Shown piece by piece: positions 8,239-14,341 of a DNA stretch of 14,341 bases; the first letter of the stretch is position 1, and the number at the start of each line of letters is the position of its first letter. The stretch lies in NCBI GenBank assembly GCA_964480445.1, contig CAYZPB010000024.1:1-14341 (forward strand). The letters run 5' to 3'. Position numbers and translations under genes: made by a program. Under the pieces are notes generated by a model. The model searched no databases. It was not told where the DNA came from and saw only the letters and a list, made by a program, of their open reading frames with translations. The DNA is from CAYZPB01 sp964480445 (GTDB lineage: Bacteria > Bacillota > Bacilli > Tepidibacillales > Tepidibacillaceae).

Positions 8239-8535
8239 ATGAAAGAGAAAGTAATTAAATTAATCTACGATTCAATAGATGAAGTAAACAAAATGAACGA
8301 GCTGACAATAACAAAAAATGTTGACACTGTGCTTTTTGGGCGCGACAGCGACTTAGACTCATTGGGTTTGGTAAACCTGATTGTTAGCATTGAAGGATTG
8401 GTTAATGAAAGCTTTGACACGTCAATTTCAATTGCTGATGAAAAAGCAATGTCGCAAAAAAACAGTCCCTTTCGCACTGTGGAAACTCTCGCTAATTATG
8501 TCGAATTATTAATCAAAGAAGAACAAAATGGTTGA
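8239..8535 (+). CDS. Acyl carrier protein
   Basis: This is a complete 98-residue ACP. The attachment site is GRDSDLDSLGLV with Ser41 as the phosphopantetheinylated residue, followed by an acidic recognition helix (NLIVSIEG). The C-terminal segment FRTVETLANYVELL matches the last ACP helix. It is slightly longer than a fatty-acid ACP (about 78 residues) because of a loop around residues 58-76. It is not a copy of the ACP at the left edge of the window: the attachment motif there is WSSL. It sits between a beta-helix acyltransferase and an SDR reductase, and its 3' end overlaps the SDR start by 8 bp, which points to linked translation and joint function in acyl transfer to an amino sugar. It would need a PPTase encoded elsewhere. 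Confidence 0.88.
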   Translation: MKEKVIKLIYDSIDEVNKMNELTITKNVDTVLFGRDSDLDSLGLVNLIVSIEGLVNESFDTSISIADEKAMSQKNSPFRTVETLANYVELLIKEEQNG

Positions 8536-9229
8536 ACAAAAAGTGATGATTGTAACTGGGAGTAGAAAAGGAATAGGGAGAGCTATTTCAGAGTATTTCC
8601 TAACTGAAGAGTATTTTGTAATTGGCTGTAGTAGAGAAAGATCCGATTTATCGCACAATAATTATAGGCATTACGAACTAGATGTTTCTGATGAAAGTTC
8701 AGTGAAATTATTGTTTAAGAACATAATTGAAGAATTTGGAAGATTAGATTTTTTGATAAATAACGCTGGTATAGCTTCTATGAATCACTCACTGATAACG
8801 CCAATATCTACAGTAAAAAAAATATTAGATACGAATGTAGTTGGCTGCTTTTTATTTTCCAGAGAAGCTGCTAAATTAATGAAGAGGTACAAATTTGGGC
8901 GTATTATTAATTTTGCCACATTTGCAGTTCCATTTAAAATAGAAGGTGAAGCCATATACGCTGCTTCAAAGGCCGCAGTAATTACATTAACTGAAATTCT
9001 TAGTAGAGAATATGCGCCATATAATATTAATGTAAACGCAATAGCACCACCAGCTGTTCAAACTGATTTAGTAAAGAATGTTGATAAATCAAAAATGGAT
9101 AGTTTAATTCAAAAACAAGCAATAAAAAGATATGGAGAGCCAATTGATGTGATTAATATCATTAAGTTTCTTATATCGAGTGATAGTGATATGGTTACAG
9201 GACAAATAATTTATATGGGGGGGGTATAA
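8528..9229 (+). CDS. SDR family oxidoreductase, second FabG-like reductase
   Basis: This classical SDR of 233 residues probably reduces a 3-ketoacyl group on the adjacent ACP. Visible are TGSRKGIG (10-17), NNAG (78-81), Asn103 and the YAASK motif with Tyr144 and Lys148. At the position of the usual catalytic Ser, 13 residues before Tyr144, there is Thr131 (INFATFAV), a substitution that keeps a hydroxyl. The C-terminus stops early at YMGGV, where relatives usually run on past DGGY. The stop is set by a run of eight Gs at 9217-9224; with seven Gs the protein would read YMGGYK and continue into the ligase gene. The start at 8528 overlaps the ACP by 8 bp. A role on a sugar substrate remains possible. 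Confidence 0.82.
   Translation: MVEQKVMIVTGSRKGIGRAISEYFLTEEYFVIGCSRERSDLSHNNYRHYELDVSDESSVKLLFKNIIEEFGRLDFLINNAGIASMNHSLITPISTVKKILDTNVVGCFLFSREAAKLMKRYKFGRIINFATFAVPFKIEGEAIYAASKAAVITLTEILSREYAPYNINVNAIAPPAVQTDLVKNVDKSKMDSLIQKQAIKRYGEPIDVINIIKFLISSDSDMVTGQIIYMGGV
9217..9224 (+). repeat. Poly-G tract (G8) at SDR/ligase junction
   Basis: Eight consecutive Gs lie in an otherwise AT-rich stretch, 3 bp before the stop codon at 9227-9229 and 7 bp before the ligase start at 9231. With eight Gs the SDR ends in MGGV. With seven Gs the frame reads on as MGGYK into MELDFF and fuses the SDR in frame to the ligase (about 680 residues). With nine Gs the SDR ends a few residues later, at a TAG inside the ligase start region. 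It may be a slippage-prone site, a sequencing error or chance. Confidence 0.6.
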
Positions 9230-9230
9230 G

Positions 9231-10574
9231 ATGGAATTAGATTTTTTCTATGATGTATTTTTAGAAAAAAAAGATGAGACAGCGGTTATATATAAAGACT
9301 TATCAATTACATATGATTTATTGTATGATGAAATTATTAAAATAAGTTTAGATTTAAAAACGTATAAAATTGAAAAAGGCGATGTTGTTGCGTTAATTGG
9401 AGATTTTACACCAAAAACGATTGCAGTATTATTTTCTCTAATTGGAAATCAAAACATCATTGTACCTTTTGATATTCATCAAGTAAAAAGTTTAGAAAAG
9501 AAAAAACAAATTGCAGGGATTACTAAAACAATACTTGTAGAAAATGAAAGTATTAAGTTTTCAAAAAATTCGTCTATATTTTCTCATCCTTTCTATACAC
9601 ATCTTAGAAATGAAAATAAACCTGGTTTAGTCCTCTTCACCTCAGGTACATCAGGAGAACCTAAAGCTGCTGTTCACGATTTTACAAAATTGTTAAACAA
9701 ATTCAAGACTCGCAGGCGCACGTATAAGACTTTAAACTTTTTACTATTCGATCATTGGGGTGGGTTAAATACAATGTTTCATACTCTCTCTAATGGTGGA
9801 GTGGTGCTTGCTTTAAGTGATCGTAGACCAAAAGTGATATGCGAATTTATTGAAAAACATAAAATTGAATTGCTGCCTGCATCTCCTACTTTTTTAAACC
9901 TCCTGTTATTGAGTGAGGAATACAAAAAATACGATTTAGGCAGTCTTAAGTTAATTACATATGGAACTGAACCAATGCCAGAATCGACCTTACATCGTGT
10001 GCAAGAAGTTTTTCCTACTGTAAAACTACAACAGACTTATGGGCTGATAGAACTTGGAGTTATGAGATCAAAGTCTAAAGATAGCGGTTCATTGTGGGTA
10101 AAAGTAGGTGGCGAAGGTTTTCAAACTCGAGTAGTTGATGAACTCCTAGAAATAAAGGCAGACTCAGCCATGTTGGGCTATTTGAACGCACCTTCACCTT
10201 TTACTGATGATGGTTGGTTCATGACAGGAGATCAAGTTGAAGTTGAAGGTGAATATTTAAAAATTCTTGGTAGAAGATCTGAAATAATTAATGTTGGAGG
10301 TGAGAAGGTTTATCCTGCAGAGGTTGAAAGCGTCATACAGGAATTAGATGAAGTTTTAGAAGTTACGGTTTATGGAGAAAAGAATTTAATCATGGGTAAT
10401 ATAGTGTGTGCTCGTGTTAGATTATCTAAAAATGTTAATGAAAAAGAGTTTATTTCCCATATAAAAACTTATTGTAAGAAACATTTGCAGTCTTTTCAAG
10501 TTCCAGTTAAAATTCATTTTGACAATAAAGAACAATATGGTGACAGATATAAAAAAGTTAGAAAAACGAAATAA
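9231..10574 (+). CDS. AMP-forming acyl-CoA/acyl-ACP ligase
   Basis: This 447-residue member of the ANL (adenylate-forming) superfamily should activate a carboxylic acid with ATP and load it on CoA or, given the context, on the ACP. The P-loop FTSGTSGEPK is at 136-145, QTYGLIE at 268-274, TGD at 332-334 and the hinge-region motif GRRSEIINVGGEKVYPAEVE at 347-366. The C-terminal catalytic lysine motif, usually PxTxxGKxxR, is degenerate here (GDRYKKVRKTK, 437-447), with Lys442 the likeliest equivalent. The protein is shorter than typical acyl-CoA ligases of 500 or more residues, mostly before the P-loop. It starts 1 bp after the SDR stop. The acid it activates is unknown; a short hydroxy acid for sugar acylation fits the setting. 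Confidence 0.85.
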   Translation: MELDFFYDVFLEKKDETAVIYKDLSITYDLLYDEIIKISLDLKTYKIEKGDVVALIGDFTPKTIAVLFSLIGNQNIIVPFDIHQVKSLEKKKQIAGITKTILVENESIKFSKNSSIFSHPFYTHLRNENKPGLVLFTSGTSGEPKAAVHDFTKLLNKFKTRRRTYKTLNFLLFDHWGGLNTMFHTLSNGGVVLALSDRRPKVICEFIEKHKIELLPASPTFLNLLLLSEEYKKYDLGSLKLITYGTEPMPESTLHRVQEVFPTVKLQQTYGLIELGVMRSKSKDSGSLWVKVGGEGFQTRVVDELLEIKADSAMLGYLNAPSPFTDDGWFMTGDQVEVEGEYLKILGRRSEIINVGGEKVYPAEVESVIQELDEVLEVTVYGEKNLIMGNIVCARVRLSKNVNEKEFISHIKTYCKKHLQSFQVPVKIHFDNKEQYGDRYKKVRKTK

Positions 10575-10648
10575 CGATTAACAGAATTCTCTTTATTTCG
10601 AGTATAAACGTTAAAAACACAACTTTAAAATCGATAAATGGAACGAAA
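10575..10648 (+). other. Largest intergenic gap, 74 bp, no recognised signal
   Basis: This AT-rich spacer lies between the ligase and nucleotidyltransferase genes. It was checked for the Bacteroidota -7 motif (TAnnTTTG), for hairpins followed by a T-run and for a short ORF. Nothing convincing was found. It could hold a weak internal promoter, but the sequence does not show one. Confidence 0.4.
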
Positions 10649-11698
10649 ATGATTAAAAGATTAATCATTCAGAGCGACAATTCTATATTAGCGGCTTTGA
10701 AACAAATGGACAAGGAGCAAAGAAAATTACTCCTTGTTTTTCAAAATGATGATTTCATTGGTTTAATTAGTATTGGCGATATTCAACGTGCAATAATTAA
10801 CAATGTTGATTTAAACTCAAATATCTCTTCGGTTTTAAGAAAAGATATTATTATTGCGAAAGATGAGGACAGTATTGAATCTGTACGAAATAAAATGTTG
10901 CAGATACGTGCAGAGTACATGCCAATTGTGAATGAAGTTGGAAAAATTACTAAGATTATTTTTTGGGAAGACTTGTTTAAAGAGACTGAACTGCCTCCTA
11001 AAAAACAATTCAATCTCCCAATTATAATAATGGCTGGTGGAGTTGGCTCTCGTCTTAAACCAATAACTAATGTGTTGCCAAAACCATTAATACCAATAGG
11101 AGATAAAACGATAATCGAACATATTTTTGAAAGATTTCATAGGCACGGTTGCTATAAATTTTATATTTCCGTCAACTATAAGGCAGAACTTATTGAATAC
11201 TATCTTGCTAATCAAAACTTACCTTATGAGCTGTCGTATTTTAAAGAAAATAAGCCTATGGGAACTGTGGGGAGTTTGTCATTACTTAAGAATCAAATAA
11301 AAGAAACTTTTTTTGTTAGTAATTGCGATATTATTATCGAGGAGGATTATTCTGAAATACTAGAGTATCATCTAAATAGTGGAAATGAGATTACTGTTGT
11401 TGCAGCAATTAAGAATTATAATATTCCATATGGCACTATTGAGTTCGGAATCAATGGTGAGCTTAAAGAGCTAAAGGAAAAGCCTGAACTTACATTTTTT
11501 ATTAATAGTGGCCTGTACATACTTGAACCACACTTAATTGATGAAATACCGGAAAATAACTTTTATCATATTACAGATTTAATAGATAAGGTGAAGGAGA
11601 GAAAGGGAAAAGTCGGTGTCTTTCCAGTTACTGAAAAGTCCTGGAGAGATATTGGTGAATGGGATGAGTACTTGAAACACAAAGAAGACTTCATTTGA
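10649..11698 (+). CDS. CBS-domain sugar-1-phosphate nucleotidyltransferase (PtmE-like)
   Basis: This is a two-part protein of 349 residues. Residues 1 to about 112 form a CBS pair (for example FIGLISIGDIQRAI at 36-49 and EYMPIVNEVGKIT at 89-101). Residues 124-349 form a GT-A-like nucleotidyltransferase with MAGGVGSRLKPIT (128-140), the PKPLIPIG substrate motif (144-151) and the metal-binding Asp227 in SNCD. It would make an NDP-sugar from a sugar-1-phosphate. The same architecture occurs in PtmE, which makes GDP-glucosamine in the Campylobacter legionaminate pathway. The other legionaminate genes are not seen here, so the sugar and nucleotide are uncertain. A 74 bp gap precedes it, the longest in the window. 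An ATG at 10638 is followed at once by a stop, so the start is 10649. Confidence 0.82.
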   Translation: MIKRLIIQSDNSILAALKQMDKEQRKLLLVFQNDDFIGLISIGDIQRAIINNVDLNSNISSVLRKDIIIAKDEDSIESVRNKMLQIRAEYMPIVNEVGKITKIIFWEDLFKETELPPKKQFNLPIIIMAGGVGSRLKPITNVLPKPLIPIGDKTIIEHIFERFHRHGCYKFYISVNYKAELIEYYLANQNLPYELSYFKENKPMGTVGSLSLLKNQIKETFFVSNCDIIIEEDYSEILEYHLNSGNEITVVAAIKNYNIPYGTIEFGINGELKELKEKPELTFFINSGLYILEPHLIDEIPENNFYHITDLIDKVKERKGKVGVFPVTEKSWRDIGEWDEYLKHKEDFI

Positions 11699-11730
11699 AA
11701 TCAAAATGAACTAAAAAGTATTAAAATTAT

Positions 11731-12921
11731 ATGTTGATTGTTTTCTTCTCCTTTCAAGGTATTCATAAAGGAGAGCCAGAAGGAGTCGTTAAAGGTATTT
11801 TGCCTATCGTTGAATCCTTTGATAATCAGACTTTAAATAAGGTGGTTTATTACTTAGGGTATGTTAATGGATATAAAGGTATAGTAAATATCAGATTATT
11901 AAGTAAAACATACTATGTAATAGCTCGTTTGATTAATTTGATTAATAGAACTTTTACATTAATCCCATACTATAAAAATCGTTTCATTAATGAAGTACTT
12001 TATGATTTTTTTGCTTCTAAAAAAATAACAGAGCCAGTTATTCTTATTAGTTCCGCATACCTACCTAGAACTCAAAGAAAAAACAAATTATTAGGAGGGG
12101 TAAATCTTTTTGTAGCGGGTAATCCAGATGATTTTGAAATTAACGAACTATTAATTAAAGAACAAAAGAAAAATGATGTTCTATTTAATGATGCTTATAC
12201 TTATAATAAAAGAATTAAATTTATTTCAAAATCTCTTTTTTCTTATGATCATATAGTAACATTTACTGTAACGGAAAAAGAATCATATAGTAAACGAATT
12301 CAGAAAGAAAAAGTTAGTTTTATAGAAAGTCACATTATTCCAAATACAAGTGCCTTTCCAGATTTGTACTTTCAAAAGAATAATAAGATTACATTTTGTT
12401 TTGTTGCACATCCATTTTGGTTAAAGGGTCTTCCTTATTTACTTGAAGCCTGGTCGAAAATTAACACATCAGATATTTTACTTAAAGTCGGTGGTCGAAT
12501 TGATAATCAATTACAAAAGATTATTGCTAATAAATATTCAAACCTTCAGAGCGTAGAATATTTTGGTTGGGTTGATAATCTAAACCAATTTATGAGGACT
12601 TCTCACGTATGCATTGTTCCAAGTTTACTTGATGCCGGCCCTGCTACAGTTGCAGAAGCTATGATTTGTGGCCTTCCAGTAGTTGTAAGCGAAGGATGTG
12701 GGGCAAGAACTCTAATAAAAGATAATATTAACGGCTTTATAATTCCTACAGGTGATGCCAATGCGCTAGCTGAAAAAATTAATTGGTTTAAATCGAATCC
12801 AAATAATATTCTTAAAATGGGGAAAGAAGCAACAAAAACAATAAACGAATTAGCTAAAAGCGACCAAAATAAAAGAGTAGCTAAACATGTAATTGGTATT
12901 ATTAATTCATATAAAATATGA
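11731..12921 (+). CDS. Glycosyltransferase family 4-like, GT-B fold
   Basis: The 396-residue protein is a retaining GT-B glycosyltransferase that probably adds one sugar of the repeat unit to a lipid-linked acceptor at the cytoplasmic face. The C-terminal donor-binding half is clear: FCFVAHPFWLKGLPYLLEAW (223-242), VEYFGWVDN (275-283), and the E-x7-E-like signature DAGPATVAEAMICGLPVVVSE (301-321). Asp301 takes the first Glu place and Glu309 the second. NINGFIIPTGD (332-342) is typical of the family. The N-terminal acceptor half is divergent, as is usual for serotype-specific enzymes. The start at 11731 follows a 32 bp gap. Its stop overlaps the next glycosyltransferase start by 4 bp (ATGA). 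Donor and linkage cannot be inferred. Confidence 0.85.
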   Translation: MLIVFFSFQGIHKGEPEGVVKGILPIVESFDNQTLNKVVYYLGYVNGYKGIVNIRLLSKTYYVIARLINLINRTFTLIPYYKNRFINEVLYDFFASKKITEPVILISSAYLPRTQRKNKLLGGVNLFVAGNPDDFEINELLIKEQKKNDVLFNDAYTYNKRIKFISKSLFSYDHIVTFTVTEKESYSKRIQKEKVSFIESHIIPNTSAFPDLYFQKNNKITFCFVAHPFWLKGLPYLLEAWSKINTSDILLKVGGRIDNQLQKIIANKYSNLQSVEYFGWVDNLNQFMRTSHVCIVPSLLDAGPATVAEAMICGLPVVVSEGCGARTLIKDNINGFIIPTGDANALAEKINWFKSNPNNILKMGKEATKTINELAKSDQNKRVAKHVIGIINSYKI

Positions 12922-13967
12922 GGATACTTCTGATTGGTGAATTTAGCGGGGTACACAATAATCTTAAAAAAGGGTTAACTATTTTAGGTCATAAGGTAAC
13001 ATTAGCAGCTGATGGGGACGGATACAGAGGTTTTGGTTACGATATAAGGTTAACCCTGTATAAGGGACTTATTTGGGGGAAGATTAAAAACATACTTTAT
13101 TTTTTAATTAATTTAAGAAAGTTTATAGGTTATGACGTTATACAATTTATTAACCCATTTTCATTGCCTTATTATTACCATTATGTAGGTATAACATCAT
13201 TTTTATTTAAGTATAATAAAAAGAAAATATACTATGCTTGCGGTACAGATCCGGCTTTTTTAGCGTCAAAAGATAAATTCAAATATTTTCCATTTAGTGA
13301 TAAAAATTCAACAGAAATTCCGCACTATAGTAAACTACAACAAAAATATTATGTTTGGTTCATTAAGAATATTTCTGCGATAATCCCTTCTATGTATACT
13401 TATAGTTTGGGTTATAATGATAATCCCAAATTAAAGGCACCAATCCCGCTACCAAACTCAGGAAATAATTCAGTTTTTATACCTAATCAGGAGAAAGGAA
13501 AACTCAGAATACTCTTTGGAATTACACGGAGAGAGTTCAAAGGGGCAGAATTTATCTTAGAGGCCTTAGAAAAAATTAAAAGAAATTATTCAACAGCTGT
13601 TGATATTACCATAGTTGAGAGACTCCCCTTTGCTGAATACATTGATTTGCTAAGACACACTGACGTTTTAATTGATCAATGTAAATCTTACGATTATGGA
13701 ATGAATGCAATTTTTGCATTAGAAAATGGTTGTGTGGTTTTAAGTGGTTGTGAAAAAGAAGCTATTGAGTATTTAAGGATTATCGATTGTCCTGTTATTA
13801 ATATTTTGCCAGAAATCGTTGATATATATAATAAAATAGAATGTTTGATAGTAAATAAAGAGAAGTTACAAGTAATAAAGAAACGTTCTTTCGAATTTGT
13901 TAACACAAAACATTCAAATAAGCTGATATCATCAGAATTCATAAATCATTATAAAGAACTTTTTTAA
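12918..13967 (+). CDS. Probable glycosyltransferase, GT-B fold, divergent
   Basis: This 349-residue protein starts with MRILLIGEFSGVHNNLKKGL, a typical GT-B N-terminal strand and acceptor helix, followed by DVIQFINPFS (134-143 region by hand count is approximate) in the style of family 4 enzymes. In the C-terminal half, KLRILFGITRREFKGAEFIL and DVLIDQCKSYDYGMNAIFAL mark the donor-binding domain. GMNAIFALENGCVVLSG occupies the place of the usual E-x7-E segment but only the second Glu is recognisable. It overlaps the preceding glycosyltransferase by 4 bp, so the two are probably translated together. It is clearly more divergent than its neighbour. A glycosyltransferase is the best call, with the donor unknown. 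Confidence 0.7.
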   Translation: MRILLIGEFSGVHNNLKKGLTILGHKVTLAADGDGYRGFGYDIRLTLYKGLIWGKIKNILYFLINLRKFIGYDVIQFINPFSLPYYYHYVGITSFLFKYNKKKIYYACGTDPAFLASKDKFKYFPFSDKNSTEIPHYSKLQQKYYVWFIKNISAIIPSMYTYSLGYNDNPKLKAPIPLPNSGNNSVFIPNQEKGKLRILFGITRREFKGAEFILEALEKIKRNYSTAVDITIVERLPFAEYIDLLRHTDVLIDQCKSYDYGMNAIFALENGCVVLSGCEKEAIEYLRIIDCPVINILPEIVDIYNKIECLIVNKEKLQVIKKRSFEFVNTKHSNKLISSEFINHYKELF

Positions 13968-14026
13968 ACTATCAACTATTCTATAATTGAATATTAGTAA
14001 TCTTACATATCAATAAATGTAATAAT

Positions 14027-14341
14027 ATGCATAAATATAGAATTAATTTGGACAAAATGTTCGCAATCTATTCAGCAATATTGATATTGTTTACTTCTTA
14101 TAATGTGTTTTACAAATTGCCTTTAAGTCCTATATTCAATTTGTTAATGATTATTTTAATTTTTATAACGAATAAAAGTATAGAAAAAATTGATTTTACT
14201 TTTTTTGTTTTATTTTTAATTGTGTTTATTCGTGCTAGCATTCCTCATAACTTCAATGTTCCCATTACTACATTAATATCTCTTCTTGTTAATGGATTAT
14301 TAATTTCCTCACTATTTTTAATAAAAAGGGACATATTAATA
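14027..14341 (+). CDS. N-terminal part of a multi-spanning membrane protein, probably O-antigen polymerase Wzy
   Basis: An open frame starts at an ATG at 14027 and runs off the window end, giving 105 residues without a stop; an in-frame stop at 13988-13990 bounds it upstream. The protein opens MHKYRINLDKMFAIYSAILI and shows about four hydrophobic segments (roughly residues 11-26, 36-50, 58-70 and 80-98), separated by short polar loops. This topology and the place after the glycosyltransferases of a cluster with a Wzx flippase suggest the Wzy or EpsG-like polymerase, which joins repeat units on the periplasmic side. There is no Wzy motif to confirm it, since the family is highly variable and the large periplasmic loop is not in view. 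Composition is very AT-rich, like the flippase gene. Confidence 0.6.
   Translation, partial: MHKYRINLDKMFAIYSAILILFTSYNVFYKLPLSPIFNLLMIILIFITNKSIEKIDFTFFVLFLIVFIRASIPHNFNVPITTLISLLVNGLLISSLFLIKRDILI

Noticed and set aside
5244..11698. Legionaminic acid pathway (LegC-like aminotransferase, NeuD-like protein, PtmE-like nucleotidyltransferase)
   Set aside because: The dehydratase is PglF-type with a MGASK site, and no NeuB-like synthase, hydrolysing epimerase or CMP-transferase is in the window; a QuiNAc4N-type sugar explains 5244-8227 better.
12603..12956. 117-codon ORF on the minus strand
   Set aside because: It lies opposite two well-supported glycosyltransferase genes and its product has no recognisable domain; it is a shadow frame.
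14003..14022. Inverted repeat TTACAT / ATGTAA before the putative polymerase gene
   Set aside because: The stem is only 6 bp, AT-rich and without a following T-run, so it is not a convincing terminator or operator.

Overview
This window is a stretch of a surface polysaccharide (O-antigen or capsule) gene cluster, most probably from a member of the Bacteroidota. The evidence is the low GC content, the lack of clear Shine-Dalgarno sequences ahead of most starts, and the type of sugar genes present (an FdtB/QdtB-like 3-aminotransferase, a soluble PglF-type dehydratase and a PglE/LegC-type aminotransferase). The species cannot be fixed from the sequence. Every gene lies on the + strand. The largest gap is 74 bp and several genes overlap, so the window reads as part of one long operon. 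No promoter or terminator was found, and both ends are cut inside genes.

Layout. Positions 1-1973 hold an acyl-handling set: the end of an acyl carrier protein (ACP), a FabG-like SDR ketoreductase and a FabH-like ketoacyl synthase III. Next come an FdtB/QdtB-like aminotransferase for a dTDP-3-amino-3,6-dideoxyhexose (1987-3090), a Wzx-type flippase (3094-4347) and a NodB-like deacetylase with no signal peptide (4331-5224). Positions 5244-8227 encode a set like the one that makes UDP-QuiNAc4NAc (bacillosamine): a 4,6-dehydratase, a 4-aminotransferase and a left-handed beta-helix N-acyltransferase. A second acyl-handling set follows directly (8239-10574): a complete ACP, a second SDR reductase and an AMP-forming acyl ligase. 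The right end has a CBS-domain sugar nucleotidyltransferase (10649-11698), two GT-B glycosyltransferases (11731-13967) and the first 105 residues of a multi-spanning membrane protein that is probably the Wzy polymerase (14027 to the window end).

How the genes may work together. The cluster makes at least two aminodeoxy sugars, one aminated at C3 and one at C4. It also carries its own small type II fatty-acid-like kit: two ACPs, two ketoreductases, one ketosynthase and one ligase. No dehydratase or enoyl reductase for acyl chains is present. The simplest reading is that the kit makes short beta-hydroxyacyl-ACPs (for example 3-hydroxybutanoyl, or a dihydroxyhexanoyl group if extended twice) that are moved onto the amino group of one or both sugars. 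The glycosyltransferases then assemble the repeat unit, Wzx flips it and the putative Wzy polymerises it. The acyl product is an inference; the gene families are visible in the sequence.

The most unusual local feature is a run of eight Gs at the 3' end of the second SDR gene. Losing one G would fuse that reductase in frame to the downstream ligase.
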